A stretch of 64,000 nt of DNA from Arcobacter arenosus (GTDB lineage Bacteria > Campylobacterota > Campylobacteria > Campylobacterales > Arcobacteraceae). A model generated the notes under the pieces. That model had not been told where the DNA came from. It saw only the letters and a list, made by a program, of their open reading frames with translations, and did no database searches. How positions within the stretch are numbered: the first letter of the stretch is position 1; every line of letters starts with the position of its first letter. This document shows, piece by piece, positions 17,845 to 28,094 of the stretch. Made by a program: the position numbers and the translations under genes. The stretch lies in NCBI RefSeq assembly GCF_005771535.1, contig NZ_VANU01000001.1, positions 372,001 to 436,000 of the forward strand, given 5' to 3'.

Positions 17845-19968
17845 ATGAAATCTGATAGTATAAAACTAAAACTTTTACTACTTGTACTTGTAAGTACACT
17901 CGTATCTTTTGCAATACTAGGCTTTAACAATGCAAAAAGTAGTTATGCATCACAAGACCACTTAGTAGAACAAAACAGTTTAAGCTTGATGAAAGAGGAG
18001 TCAAAATTTATTGATGGCTTTCTAGAATCAAAAATGGACATCATCAGTGCAATTGCTAAACAATTAGAAAATACAAATATCGATGAAGAAAAACAGAAAG
18101 TATTAGACTCTTTTGTACAAGCAAAAAATTCAGGAAATTTTGTTGATGTTTATATTGGATATCAAAAAGATGGGACATTATTACTTGCAAATGGTAATAT
18201 GTTAACAGTTGAAAAAGACAATTATGATGCTAGAGGAAGACCTTGGTATAAACAAGCTGTATCAGAAAATAAGGCAGCTGTATCAAAACCTTATCTTGAT
18301 GTTATTACAAAAAAATTAATTGTATCAGTTGTAGTTCCTTTTTATCAAAATGGTAATTTAGTTGGGGTTATTGGTTCTGATATTTTTATTGATACTATTG
18401 TTGAAACTATTTTAAATATTCAACTTGATGGTTTAGGATTAGCATATCTAATCGATACCCAAGGTGATATATTAATACATAAAAACAATAAATTAATGAA
18501 CAAAAAAGACACTTTATTTAATCAAGTAAAAACAGAAAAAAAACTTGATTTTGGTGAAGCATCACAAGATGGTATTACAAAACTAGTTAGCTACAGTACT
18601 TTAAAAACTACAAACTGGAAGTTAGTATTAGAGATAAATAAAGAAGAGATTTATGAAGAAATAGATGCAGCTGTTATTAAAGAGATTATTCTATATATTG
18701 TTTTACTATTTGTTATTTTAGCTATTATTTTCTACTCATTACTAAAAATTCTAGCTCCAATTAAAACTGTTGAAGAGGGATTTAACTATTTCTTCAAATA
18801 CCTAAAAGGTGAAGAGAGTGAAATTAAAGAGATAAATATAAATACAAATGATGAATTTGGAACAATGGCAAAAGTCATTAATCAAGAGATGGTATCAATA
18901 TCAAAAAGACTTGAAGCTGATAAAGAGTTAATCAACAATGTAAAAGAGGTAGTTGCAAAGGTACAAGAGGGAAAACTAAATGTATTAGTTGAAAAATCAA
19001 CGGAAAACAAATCATTAAATGAATTAAAAAATATTTTAAATCAAATGATTGAAACTATTAATGAAAATGTTAATAGTGATATAAATCCAATATTAGCACA
19101 CCTTGAAGAGTATGCAAAACTTGACTTTACTAATACAATTCCAAATCCTGATGGAAATATCTCAAAGGGATTAAATAACCTTTGCAATATCATTAATCAA
19201 ATGTTATCTGAAAACAAAAAAAATGGACTTGCACTTGAAAATAGCTCAAAAGTTTTACTTCAAAATGTGGATGTATTAAACAAATCTTCAAATGAAACAG
19301 CTGTATCACTTGAAGAGACAGCAGCAGCTTTAGAAGAGATTACAAGTACAGTTGTAAGTAATACAAATAGAATCTCTGAAATGTCAGAACACTCTGATAA
19401 GCTATCTGATTCTATTAAAAAAGGTCAAGAGTTAGCTAGTTCTACTGTAACATCAATGGATGAAATAAACGAGCAAACACAAGCAATTGCTGAAGCAATT
19501 ACAGTGATTGACCAAATTGCTTTCCAAACAAATATTTTATCTTTAAATGCAGCAGTTGAGGCAGCAACAGCAGGAGAAGCTGGAAAAGGTTTTGCAGTTG
19601 TAGCCCAAGAGGTTAGAAATCTAGCAAGTAGAAGTGCAGAAGCAGCAAAAGAGATTAAAGATTTAGTTGAAAATGCAACTCAAAAAACTGACACAGGTAA
19701 ACAAATTGCGGGTAATATGATTCAAGGGTATAAAACTCTAAATGAAAATATTGCAAAAACAACAGAAGCTATAAAAGATATTTCAGAAGCATCAAGTGAA
19801 CAGAAAACAAGTATTGAACAAATAAATGATGTAATCAATAGACTTGATCAACAGTCACAAAACAATGCTGCAGTAGCTGGTGAAGCTCATCAAATAGCTG
19901 AAAACACTTCAAAACTAGCACAAACAATTCTTGAAGAAGTAAATAAAAAGAAATTTAGAGAGAACTAA
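17845..19968 (+). CDS. Cache-domain methyl-accepting chemotaxis protein
   Basis: 707-aa chemoreceptor. The ATG at 17845 is preferred over the upstream alternative at 17815 because AGGTG lies 4-8 nt before it and the protein then begins with a short basic segment and TM1. The periplasmic dCache_1 domain contains [17 protein letters not shown]2 lies near 280, followed by HAMP and the signalling hairpin [16 protein letters not shown]. It is divergent from, and paralogous to, the gene ending at 15460. The Cache domains differ more than the cytoplasmic halves, so the two probably sense different ligands. A hairpin follows the stop codon. Confidence 0.94.
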   Translation: MKSDSIKLKLLLLVLVSTLVSFAILGFNNAKSSYASQDHLVEQNSLSLMKEESKFIDGFLESKMDIISAIAKQLENTNIDEEKQKVLDSFVQAKNSGNFVDVYIGYQKDGTLLLANGNMLTVEKDNYDARGRPWYKQAVSENKAAVSKPYLDVITKKLIVSVVVPFYQNGNLVGVIGSDIFIDTIVETILNIQLDGLGLAYLIDTQGDILIHKNNKLMNKKDTLFNQVKTEKKLDFGEASQDGITKLVSYSTLKTTNWKLVLEINKEEIYEEIDAAVIKEIILYIVLLFVILAIIFYSLLKILAPIKTVEEGFNYFFKYLKGEESEIKEININTNDEFGTMAKVINQEMVSISKRLEADKELINNVKEVVAKVQEGKLNVLVEKSTENKSLNELKNILNQMIETINENVNSDINPILAHLEEYAKLDFTNTIPNPDGNISKGLNNLCNIINQMLSENKKNGLALENSSKVLLQNVDVLNKSSNETAVSLEETAAALEEITSTVVSNTNRISEMSEHSDKLSDSIKKGQELASSTVTSMDEINEQTQAIAEAITVIDQIAFQTNILSLNAAVEAATAGEAGKGFAVVAQEVRNLASRSAEAAKEIKDLVENATQKTDTGKQIAGNMIQGYKTLNENIAKTTEAIKDISEASSEQKTSIEQINDVINRLDQQSQNNAAVAGEAHQIAENTSKLAQTILEEVNKKKFREN

Positions 19969-19981
19969 AACTCTCTAAATT
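19952..19981. terminator. Convergent terminator
   Basis: AATTTAGAGAG, an 8-nt loop and CTCTCTAAATT form an 11-bp stem around the chemoreceptor stop codon. It lies between this gene and the convergent cation exporter. Confidence 0.6.
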
Positions 19982-19989
19982 AATTTACT

Positions 19990-20934
19990 TTAAATAACTT
20001 GTTCTATAGTTATATGAACTAATTTTTTATCTTTTGCAAGATGTTTTTTTATTTCATTTATATTAATCTCATTTTCTTCAACAGATATAGATAAAATACA
20101 AGAATACTTTCCTTTTCCAACTTTCCAGATATGTAAATCGTTTATTTGAATATTTTTATCAATATCGTTTATTGATTCTATTACTTCTTCAACTATAGGA
20201 TCATCCATCTCTGCATCTAAAAGAATTTTTGCAGATTGTTTGATAAGTCCTATTGCCCAAATAAAGACTAGAATAGAACCAACAATACCCATAACCGGAT
20301 CAAGCCATGTAACTTTCCATAACATTGCACATACTAAAGCAACAATTGCTAAAATAGAGGTTAATGCATCTGCTAATACATGTAGATATGCAGCTTTTAA
20401 ATTCATATCATGATGATGGTCATGATGATGATGGTCATGATGATGATGGTCATGATGATGATGGTCATGATGGTGATTGTCATCTTTTAATAGCCAAGCG
20501 CATATTAAATTAACTATTAACCCTAATATTGCAATAGCAATTGCTTCTTTATATCTTATTTCTACAGGATTAAATATCCTTTCAACTGAATGATAAGCCA
20601 TAAAAAAAGCAACAGCTAAAAGTGATATTGCACTTGTATATCCTCCCAATACTTCTATTTTATATGTTCCAAAATTAAATCTAAAATCATTTGCATATTT
20701 ATTTGCCATAACATAAGCTAAATATGCCATCCCAAGAGCAAGTACATGGGAGCTCATATGCCATCCATCTGCTAACAGTGCCATAGAGTTATAATATAAT
20801 CCTCCAAATATCTCAACTAACATCGTTACAAACGTTAAAAGTGTTGCATAAAATACATTCTTTTTAGCAATTGGATTTGAACTATCAAAATTATGTGAAG
20901 GGGAATTAGTTTTTAACGTTTTTAATGTATTCAT
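19990..20934 (-). CDS. dmeF: Cation diffusion facilitator, DmeF-like
   Basis: Inner-membrane divalent metal/proton antiporter, 314 aa and six helices. The metal-site signatures are LADGWHMSSH in TM2 (about residues 54-63) and HVLADALTS in TM5 (about 183-191). A loop between TM4 and TM5 (about 152-176) is almost pure His/Asp and is encoded by a 15-bp tandem DNA repeat. The soluble C-terminal domain starts near 235. The divergent neighbour is an RcnR-type repressor with nickel/cobalt ligands, which makes Co/Ni efflux more likely than Zn. That assignment is inference from context. Confidence 0.9.
   Translation of the reverse strand: MNTLKTLKTNSPSHNFDSSNPIAKKNVFYATLLTFVTMLVEIFGGLYYNSMALLADGWHMSSHVLALGMAYLAYVMANKYANDFRFNFGTYKIEVLGGYTSAISLLAVAFFMAYHSVERIFNPVEIRYKEAIAIAILGLIVNLICAWLLKDDNHHHDHHHHDHHHHDHHHHDHHHDMNLKAAYLHVLADALTSILAIVALVCAMLWKVTWLDPVMGIVGSILVFIWAIGLIKQSAKILLDAEMDDPIVEEVIESINDIDKNIQINDLHIWKVGKGKYSCILSISVEENEININEIKKHLAKDKKLVHITIEQVI
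20409..20474. repeat. 15-bp tandem repeat inside the cation-exporter gene
   Basis: The unit CATGATGATGATGGT occurs in tandem, with about three perfect and two degenerate copies. It encodes the HHHHD repeats of the exporter's metal-binding loop. Because the unit is a multiple of three, gain or loss of copies keeps the frame. Confidence 0.85.
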
Positions 20935-20962
20935 TTTATTCTCTTATTAATAATATTTTGAT

Positions 20963-20980
20963 ACTATACCCCAGTATAGT
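20963..20980. promoter_or_regulatory. DmeR/RcnR-type operator
   Basis: ACTATAC-CCCA-GTATAGT, a perfect 7-bp inverted repeat around a C-rich centre in the space between exporter and repressor genes. This matches the style of sites for RcnR/DmeR proteins (C- or G-tract flanked by inverted ACTATA/TATAGT). It lies 28 bp from the exporter start and 24 bp from the repressor start, so it could control both. Confidence 0.75.
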
Positions 20981-21004
20981 TAAAAAATTTATTAAAGGAT
21001 TAAT

Positions 21005-21277
21005 ATGGCCCATATAATTGCAAATAAAGATAAAATACTTATGAGAATAAAAAAGATAAAAGGGCAACTTAGTGGTATTGAAAAAGCAATAGAAGATGAA
21101 AAAGATTGCTTTAAAGTTTTACAACAGATTTCTGCTTCTAGAGGAGCAATACAGTCATTGATGAATGAATTACTTAATGATCATATAAAAGAACATTTAG
21201 GGAATCATGTAAGTGAAGAACAAAGAGCACAAGAGATTGAAAATATAACAAATTTATTAAAAACATATTTGAAATAA
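21005..21277 (+). CDS. CsoR/RcnR-family metal-sensing repressor (DmeR-like)
   Basis: 90-aa all-helical repressor. His3, Cys35, His60 and His64 are all present at exactly the positions used by E. coli RcnR for Ni(II)/Co(II). This argues against a copper-sensing CsoR or formaldehyde-sensing FrmR role. It is predicted to release the palindrome at 20963-20980 when metal binds, turning on the divergent exporter. AAAGGA precedes the ATG. The C-terminal helix ends normally and the gene is intact. Confidence 0.9.
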   Translation: MAHIIANKDKILMRIKKIKGQLSGIEKAIEDEKDCFKVLQQISASRGAIQSLMNELLNDHIKEHLGNHVSEEQRAQEIENITNLLKTYLK

Positions 21278-21372
21278 GAATATTTAATCATTAAGTTTTA
21301 TTATTAGCATTTGCAATTTCAGTTAGATTGAGAGTTAAAAATGTAATCTTCATTTTCTAAGCAATAAATCTG

Positions 21373-21378
21373 TATAAT
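21373..21378 (+). promoter_or_regulatory. tRNA-Leu promoter -10
   Basis: TATAAT inside TGTATAATTCTG, 15 nt before the mature tRNA 5' end. No adjacent tRNA genes are seen. Confidence 0.6.
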
Positions 21379-21393
21379 TCTGTTTCCAAAAAT

Positions 21394-21477
21394 GCAGATG
21401 TGGTGGAATGGTAGACACGCGGGCTTGAGGGGCTCGTGACGAGAGTCGTGTGAGTTCAAATCTCATCATCTGCACCA
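21394..21477 (+). tRNA. tRNA-Leu (GAG)
   Basis: A complete 84-nt class II tRNA. The acceptor stem GCAGATG pairs with CATCTGC, followed by discriminator A and an encoded CCA (21475-21477). The anticodon stem CGGGC/GCTCG encloses the loop TTGAGGG, giving anticodon GAG, which reads CUC and CUU. A long variable arm and the T-loop GTTCAAATC are present. It stands alone between the metal repressor and the RND efflux operon. Confidence 0.97.
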
Positions 21478-21548
21478 TTAATTATTTAAAACAAATAAAA
21501 CAATTTTTAACTTTCATAAACTACTTTTTTTACCAAAAACTTAAAATA

Positions 21549-24500
21549 CTATACTCTTTTTATTTTAAATAATATTGCATACAATACAGGGGTAAAAATC
21601 AATGTAAACATAGTAGATATTATTAAACCAAATATAATAGAAATAGCCATAGGTTCCCACATTATTCCCCCACTGTACCATAAAGGAACAAGCCCTAAAA
21701 CAGTTGTTAGTGTAGTAAGCAATATAGGTCTGAATCTATTTATACAAGCGTGAACTATTGAATCAAAATCATTATAATTATTTTCCTCTTTTTCTATTTT
21801 TATTTTCTCTAATAATACAATTGCATTATTGATTACTATCCCACTTAGGGATATTATTCCAAGAAGGGTCATAAAACCAAAATAAGACCCAGTTACAAAT
21901 AATCCTAAACTAACTCCAATAATTCCTAAAGGAATAGTTGTAAGTATAATTAGAGGTTTTCTCACTGAATTAAATTGTGCAACCATTAAAAGCAAAATTA
22001 CTATAAAGGCAATGGGAAGATTTTCAATAATTGATTTATTTGCTTTATTACTAGCTTCATGTTCTCCACCTAAACCATAATAATAACCAAGTTCAAACTC
22101 CTTTGAATAGTTTTCCAACCAAGGTATGATTTCATCAAATATATTTATAGCGTTATAACCATCAATCACTTCACTTCCAATAGTTATAGTTTTTAATCTA
22201 TCTCTTCTAACTATTTTTGATTCTTCATAAACAACTTTTACCTTTGCAACTTGAGACAAGGGTATATTTTTACCACTATTTTGAGAATAAACTGTTATTG
22301 TATTTAATCTATCAATATCATCTTTTGTATTTTTATTAGAACGAAGTATAATAGGTATTAATTTGTCATCTTTTCTAAATGTTGTAACTTCAAAACCACT
22401 AATAGAAGTTTGAAGGGACAAGGCAATATCAAGATTTGAGATTCCCTCTTTTAAAGCTTTATCTTCATCTATATCAATAATTAGTTTTTTTGTTCTTAAT
22501 CCCCAATCATCAACTATATTTTTAACACCATGAATTTTTGATAATTCTTGTTTTATTTTTGAACTCATTTCAAAAAGTTTATCAATATCTTTTCCACTTA
22601 TTCTTATCTCAATTGGCTTTTTAACAGGTGGTCCCATACCTAAAGTTTTTGCATTTATCTGCATATCAGGAAATTTTGACTTAGCAAAGCTTTCTATATC
22701 GTGTCTTATTTCACTCATATTCTCCATATCTTTTAGATTAACTAAAATCGTACTATATTCACTACTTGATAGCTCTCTATCATAAGATAACCAAAATCTT
22801 GGGGCACTCTCTCCAATAAAAGATACAAAATTTATAACCTCTTTACTTTTTGTCATATATTTATCTTTTATATACTGTTCAATTACTTTCACACTTTCTT
22901 GTGTGGTCTCAATAGCTGTTCCAACAGGAAGGTTTATTTCAACGGTAAAAGTTGCTTCACTTGCAGGAGGGAAAAACTTTTTAGGAAGGTTTTCAAATAA
23001 TATAATTGAACCAATAAATAAACCTAAAGTAACTATCATTACTAATAGTTTATTTGTTAAAGCGAAAACTAAACTATTTTTATAAAACTTCATAAAATAA
23101 GATTCTTTTTCTTTTGGTTTTATCTCTTTTTTCATAAAGTACTTACTTAAAACAGGTGTTAACGTAAGGGCTAAAACCCATGAAGATAAAAGAGTAATAG
23201 TCACAACTTTAAATACTGAATTTGTATACTCTCCAGTTGAAGATTTAGCTAAAAATACTGGTAAAAAAGCTGCTGAAGTTGTAAGAGCTGAAGTTAAAAG
23301 TGGTATTTTTAATTCATTTGCACTTTTCAAAGATGCTTCAACTACATTTTTTCCTTTTTGCATCAATACCATAATTGATTCACTCATAACAATAGCACTA
23401 TCAACTAAAAGTCCAAGGGAAATAATAAGAGCTGCTAAGGAAACTTGATCTAGCCAAATATCAAATAAAGACATGATTATAAAAGATGTTAATACTGACA
23501 TAGGGATTAAAAAAGCAACAATTAAACCTGTTCTAACTCCCAAAGAAAAAAGCATCACAATTATTACTAAAGCCATTGCTTGAAGTAAGTTTGAAACAAA
23601 ATTACTAACAATCCTATCCACAACTTTTGGTTCATTAAACAATCTATCAAGTTCAACACCAAGTGGCAATTTATTTTGTAATTTAGTAACTAAACTATCA
23701 ATTTGTTCACCAAGTTTTATAATATCCCCATCTTTTTTCATAGAAATTGCTAAAAGCAAAGCCTCTTGGGAATCTTTTTGTATTATATAGTTACTTGGAT
23801 TTTTATACTCATATTTTACTTTTGCAATATCCTTTAAATATACTTTCTCACCAGTATTTAATGGAATAATAGTATTTTCAATTTCCTTGATATCATCATA
23901 GTTTCCAGTTGGTTCAATTGAAACTCTATTTGTATCAATTTTTATATTTCCTCCAGAGATTACAATATTTTTTGACTCTAAAATAGACTTTATATAACTT
24001 GCACTAAGATTCAATCTTGCAATTGTTGAATTATCATATTCTACATATATGGCTTGAGGTTGAATACCTAAAATATTAATTTTAGCAACAGAGTCAATTC
24101 TTAAAAAAGCATCTTTTGCATCATTTGCAATCTCTTCTAATTCTTTATACGATAATCCATCACTTTGTATTGAAATCAAAGAGCCATAAACATCTCCAAA
24201 CTCATCATTTACAATTGGGTTTGATGTTCCCTGTGGCAAATTTCTAGCACCATCTTGAACTTTTCTTCTAAGATTATCCCAAATAGGTCTCATATTTTTA
24301 TATTTTTCTAAAATATTTACAAAAATTACAGAAACACCATTTTTTGAGATTGATTTAATATTATCAATCTCACTCATATTTTGTATCTCTTTTTCAAGTT
24401 TATCTGTTACTAATTGTTCTACTCTTTTTGCACTAGCTCCTGGAAAATATGTCACGACAGTTGCCGTTCTAATAATAAACCCAGGGTCTTTAGCCCTTGG

Positions 24501-24596
24501 TAAATCTAAAAAAGTGATAATTCCATATACAAAAATCAAAAGAGAAAAGACAATTGTTACCTTGTCATTTTTAAGGGCGAAAGAGGTTATATTCAT
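21549..24596 (-). CDS. RND-family efflux pump, inner-membrane subunit
   Basis: 1015-aa AcrB-superfamily permease, proton-driven drug or solute export. It has TM1 at about 12-30 (LLIFVYGIITFLDLPRAKDPG), two large periplasmic loops, and the central helix set with LGLLVDSAIVMSESIMVLM (TM4-type acidic residue). The repeat-half helices end with GIVINNAIVLLEKI. It is the last gene of the TetR-TolC-MFP-RND unit, 1 bp after the adaptor gene. The 'LPRAKDPG' start places it in a branch common in Campylobacterota and other proteobacteria whose substrates are not defined. Confidence 0.93.
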   Translation of the reverse strand: MNITSFALKNDKVTIVFSLLIFVYGIITFLDLPRAKDPGFIIRTATVVTYFPGASAKRVEQLVTDKLEKEIQNMSEIDNIKSISKNGVSVIFVNILEKYKNMRPIWDNLRRKVQDGARNLPQGTSNPIVNDEFGDVYGSLISIQSDGLSYKELEEIANDAKDAFLRIDSVAKINILGIQPQAIYVEYDNSTIARLNLSASYIKSILESKNIVISGGNIKIDTNRVSIEPTGNYDDIKEIENTIIPLNTGEKVYLKDIAKVKYEYKNPSNYIIQKDSQEALLLAISMKKDGDIIKLGEQIDSLVTKLQNKLPLGVELDRLFNEPKVVDRIVSNFVSNLLQAMALVIIVMLFSLGVRTGLIVAFLIPMSVLTSFIIMSLFDIWLDQVSLAALIISLGLLVDSAIVMSESIMVLMQKGKNVVEASLKSANELKIPLLTSALTTSAAFLPVFLAKSSTGEYTNSVFKVVTITLLSSWVLALTLTPVLSKYFMKKEIKPKEKESYFMKFYKNSLVFALTNKLLVMIVTLGLFIGSIILFENLPKKFFPPASEATFTVEINLPVGTAIETTQESVKVIEQYIKDKYMTKSKEVINFVSFIGESAPRFWLSYDRELSSSEYSTILVNLKDMENMSEIRHDIESFAKSKFPDMQINAKTLGMGPPVKKPIEIRISGKDIDKLFEMSSKIKQELSKIHGVKNIVDDWGLRTKKLIIDIDEDKALKEGISNLDIALSLQTSISGFEVTTFRKDDKLIPIILRSNKNTKDDIDRLNTITVYSQNSGKNIPLSQVAKVKVVYEESKIVRRDRLKTITIGSEVIDGYNAINIFDEIIPWLENYSKEFELGYYYGLGGEHEASNKANKSIIENLPIAFIVILLLMVAQFNSVRKPLIILTTIPLGIIGVSLGLFVTGSYFGFMTLLGIISLSGIVINNAIVLLEKIKIEKEENNYNDFDSIVHACINRFRPILLTTLTTVLGLVPLWYSGGIMWEPMAISIIFGLIISTMFTLIFTPVLYAILFKIKRV

Positions 24597-24597
24597 C

Positions 24598-25701
24598 TTA
24601 TTTTCCTAACTCTTTTTTATTTCCTAAAGATACTTCCATATTTTCAAATACTTCACTCATACCAGCTTTTAATACTAAATCTTTATCCTTTATTCCTGAT
24701 ATGATTTCATATCCATCATTTGTTAAATTTCCTACTTTTACATTTTTTCTTTTTATTTGATAAATATCATCTTGTTTTTCTAGTACATAAACAAAATATC
24801 CATTTTTATCATTTAAAACTGATCCTGCAGGTATTAGATAAACAACTGATTTTAAATCTTTTAAAAGATTAAAATATACCTCACAAGACATTCCTGACTT
24901 TATTTTTTTTGTAGGATTTTCTAGTTTTAATACTACCTGATAAGTTTTTTGATTTGGTGAAGTAAATTTTGATATCTCTTTTATTTTTGCATCAAACTTA
25001 TCATTACTAATTGAAGTAAACTTTACCTTTACACTATCCCCTACTTTTAATTTATTTATTAAGACATCAGGAACTTGCACTTGTACTTCATCTACTAATT
25101 TATCACTTATTAAAACTATTGGAGTACCAGCATTTACATTTTCATTTTCTTGAACAAACTTTGAAGATATATATCCATTTATTGGAGAATATAACTTTGT
25201 ATATGAAAGTTGAAGTTTGATATAGTCAAGTTGTTTTTGAATATTATTTACTTTTGCTTTTGTTGAGTTATATTGAGCTTTTGCATTATCAATATCACTA
25301 GTACTCGCATTTTGATTTATATAAAGTTTTTTAACTCTTTCATAATTTGATTTTGCATTTTTCATAGCAACACTTGCTTCACTTAAACCAAATTTTGCTT
25401 GTGAAACCTGTAGCTCATATGGGGCTGAATCTAAAGAAGCTATAAGCTGATTTCTTTTAACCTCATCACCAATATCTAACTCTAGTTTACTAATATTTCC
25501 TTTTACTTTAAAACTTAGTTTTACTTGATTATTTGCACTTGCAAGGGCATTAAAAACCCTTGTGGTCTCACCATCTTTTGATTTAGGATAAATTGCAAAA
25601 ACTGATTTAATAGTTTTTTGTTCAGCTTTTTTCTCTTCAATACTACAGGCACTAAAAAATACTGCACTTGCTAATACTAAAACTAAAAATCTACTTTTCA
25701 T
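24598..25701 (-). CDS. RND efflux periplasmic adaptor (MFP), lipoprotein
   Basis: 367 aa. The lipoprotein signal ends at FFSAC (Cys near 19), so it is anchored in the inner membrane. A barrel-sandwich/lipoyl half (LELDIGDEVKRNQLIASLDS) comes first, then a coiled-coil hairpin at about 85-160, the second lipoyl half (LYSPINGYISSKFVQENENV), a beta-barrel and a membrane-proximal domain. It links the RND pump to the TolC-like channel. The gene overlaps the channel gene by 11 bp. Confidence 0.92.
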   Translation of the reverse strand: MKSRFLVLVLASAVFFSACSIEEKKAEQKTIKSVFAIYPKSKDGETTRVFNALASANNQVKLSFKVKGNISKLELDIGDEVKRNQLIASLDSAPYELQVSQAKFGLSEASVAMKNAKSNYERVKKLYINQNASTSDIDNAKAQYNSTKAKVNNIQKQLDYIKLQLSYTKLYSPINGYISSKFVQENENVNAGTPIVLISDKLVDEVQVQVPDVLINKLKVGDSVKVKFTSISNDKFDAKIKEISKFTSPNQKTYQVVLKLENPTKKIKSGMSCEVYFNLLKDLKSVVYLIPAGSVLNDKNGYFVYVLEKQDDIYQIKRKNVKVGNLTNDGYEIISGIKDKDLVLKAGMSEVFENMEVSLGNKKELGK

Positions 25702-27451
25702 CTAAAACTCCTAATAGTTCTTTTTCAAACTTACTTTTTTTATCTTCATTTACCAAAACTTCAATATTTCCACTAAAGAAATAAACTGAAATTAAATCAA
25801 TCAAATAATCTATTGAAGAGATACTCTCATTTAACTTTGATACCATATATGAGTTTTGAGCATCTAAAAGAGATATAATAGTTTCACTACCACTTTTATA
25901 TCTATCTAAAACTAATTCATAGTTCTTTTTTGCATATTTTTGAGCAATTTGTGAGTAATCAATTTTTTCATATGATTTTAAAAGAGAGTCAAGATTTTGA
26001 TTTATATTTTTTTCTATGAGATTTTTAATTTCATTATATTTTAACTTCAAGTTTATAAGTTCTACTTCATTCTTCTCAATTGCATTTGAAATAGCTCCAC
26101 TTTCATAAAGTGGAAGAGAAAAGTTTAAAACCATTTGATATTCATTATTATCCCAAGGTCTTGGGAAAGCAGCACCTGTTCCATATCTACTTTCTATTTT
26201 TTTAGCTTGAGCTTCAAAAGCAACAGTTGGTAAATATCTTGAAGATTTATTCATTGAATACTCTTCGTTTTTTACATCTATTAATTTAGTTATTTGTTTT
26301 AAACTATTATGTGATTGGATAATATAATCAAATAAAAATAGTTTTATTTTTTCATTTTTTAGATAACTTATTGCAGATATATTATTTAATTTAAAAGTGT
26401 CAGAGTTTAAATCATAATCTACTAAATCAAACTCTTCATTTGCTAATATCATATTTTTTAACTCAAATTTTTGAGTCTCTAGTTGTTTTTGGGACTCTTT
26501 TAGTTGAAGATTTATATTTGCTAATTCACTCTCCCATCTATATAAATCACTTCTATAACTAACACCTATATCAATTCTTTGTTTTGAAAACCTTAGATTC
26601 TCTTGAATAAACTCTTTATTTGTATTTATCACATCAACATATTTTTCTAACTTTAAAATATTTAGATATGTTAAAAATGATTTATAAATTAGCTCTTCAT
26701 TTTTATAAGTAACTTCATTTTTATTAGATTTATCTAAAAGCTTTTTAATTTTTATATTTTGAATCACTTTATTTGAATAGATTACTTGTGTTAATTTTGC
26801 ACCAACTTCAAAGACCCCTTGAGAGTACAAACCTGAGCTATATTTTGCTCTATCGGCATCTATTTGAATCACATTTGAGAACAATTGTATATTTGGTCTA
26901 TAAAGACTTTTTGAATCATCAATATCAATTTTACTTGTTAATAAATCATTTTGATTTTGTTTTATTTGAATATTATTTGAATTAATTAGTTTATATATAT
27001 CTTGTAAATCTAACTTCTTTAAATATCTATTTTCTTTTTTAACTTTTGGGATATAATCACTTTTTAAAAATATTGATTTTGATTTTTTATCCTCTTTTAA
27101 ATACTCCAATATATAAATAACTGCTGTCCTGATAACTTTGTTTTCATCATATATTGAATTGATACTATCATAGGTAATAATATTTTTATTTGCCTTACTT
27201 ATTTTTTCTTTATTTTGAAAAATATAAATAGCCTTATTTTCGTTAAGATATTTTTCACACTCACTTATATTACAACTACTAATTTTATAAATAATTTTGT
27301 CATCACTTCCAAATAAACTATTTGTTTCACTTTTTATTTGCTCAATATAATTTGAAACTTTTGAATCTAATACTAAATCAAGATTAAATGTTTTTGAATA
27401 AGAAACTTGAAAAAGAAGTATTATAAAAAATATAATTTTATTTGTTTTCAT
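25691..27451 (-). CDS. TolC-family outer-membrane channel with N-terminal extension
   Basis: 586 aa with a signal peptide at 1-19. A Lys/Ile-rich extension at about 20-150 has no similarity that I recognise. It is followed by two TolC-type repeats (DIYKLINSNNIQIKQNQNDL and the C-terminal YKSGSETIISLLDAQNSY). The second half holds the usual helical barrel. Typical TolC-like proteins run about 420-490 aa, so the extension is extra. It overlaps the TetR gene by 14 bp and the adaptor gene by 11 bp, which supports one operon. Confidence 0.88.
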   Translation of the reverse strand: MKTNKIIFFIILLFQVSYSKTFNLDLVLDSKVSNYIEQIKSETNSLFGSDDKIIYKISSCNISECEKYLNENKAIYIFQNKEKISKANKNIITYDSINSIYDENKVIRTAVIYILEYLKEDKKSKSIFLKSDYIPKVKKENRYLKKLDLQDIYKLINSNNIQIKQNQNDLLTSKIDIDDSKSLYRPNIQLFSNVIQIDADRAKYSSGLYSQGVFEVGAKLTQVIYSNKVIQNIKIKKLLDKSNKNEVTYKNEELIYKSFLTYLNILKLEKYVDVINTNKEFIQENLRFSKQRIDIGVSYRSDLYRWESELANINLQLKESQKQLETQKFELKNMILANEEFDLVDYDLNSDTFKLNNISAISYLKNEKIKLFLFDYIIQSHNSLKQITKLIDVKNEEYSMNKSSRYLPTVAFEAQAKKIESRYGTGAAFPRPWDNNEYQMVLNFSLPLYESGAISNAIEKNEVELINLKLKYNEIKNLIEKNINQNLDSLLKSYEKIDYSQIAQKYAKKNYELVLDRYKSGSETIISLLDAQNSYMVSKLNESISSIDYLIDLISVYFFSGNIEVLVNEDKKSKFEKELLGVLDEK

Positions 27452-28082
27452 AGTAAGCCTTTAGAATCTTTTCTAAATCTTTCACATTTTCATTGTCTAA
27501 ACTTTTTTGAGTTAAATATGGTTTTATTAAATAAAATTTATTTAATGCTGCTTTTTTCATCACTTCATAAATATCAAAATCCAATAGATTCCAATACATA
27601 AAATTAGAGCATGCTACAATCCACATATTTGATACAAAAAACTCTATCTCTTCTTTAGATAAAGGAATAATATAACCATGTTTTATCTGATGTTCCATAA
27701 GTGAAGAAACCATAATTATTTCTTTTTTTAATTGTTCTTGAATAATTTTTTTGAAAGTGGGAAAATTGTTTACTAACTGGTCCATTTCTAGATGTATAAA
27801 TCTATATTCTATTTCTACTTCTAAATTATCAAGTAAAAACTGTTTTAACAAAAATATTTCATCTTTTTCATAATTTAGATTTATCACGTCTTTAAAAATT
27901 TTTTCTAAATATCTTAAAAAAAGTTCAATAAGTATCTCTTCTTTATTTTTAAAATAATAATAGAAATTTCCAATACTTATACCCACCTCTTTTGCAATTG
28001 CCCTATTTGAAGTATTTATGCAACCTTTTGTATTAAATAATTCTAATGATTTTTGAAGAATTTTTTCTTTTGTATTAAACAT
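27438..28082 (-). CDS. TetR-family repressor of the efflux operon
   Basis: 214 aa. The N-terminal helix-turn-helix (residues about 5-50, NRAIAKEVGISIGNFYYYFKNKEEIL) is typical of TetR. The C-terminal ligand pocket is variable, as expected. It is the first gene of the efflux operon, and two matching palindromes lie 13-46 bp upstream. Autorepression plus drug-induced release is the simplest reading. The inducer is not known. Confidence 0.92.
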   Translation of the reverse strand: MFNTKEKILQKSLELFNTKGCINTSNRAIAKEVGISIGNFYYYFKNKEEILIELFLRYLEKIFKDVINLNYEKDEIFLLKQFLLDNLEVEIEYRFIHLEMDQLVNNFPTFKKIIQEQLKKEIIMVSSLMEHQIKHGYIIPLSKEEIEFFVSNMWIVACSNFMYWNLLDFDIYEVMKKAALNKFYLIKPYLTQKSLDNENVKDLEKILKAYYENK

Positions 28083-28094
28083 TTTAAACCTTTT

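Noticed and set aside
20409-20474. Short regularly spaced repeats resembling a CRISPR array
   Set aside because: The units are directly tandem, 15 bp long, without spacers, and encode the His-rich loop of the cation exporter.
21394-21548. tRNA-Leu as an integration site of a mobile element
   Set aside because: No integrase, direct repeat of the tRNA 3' end or phage-like gene follows, only the efflux operon.
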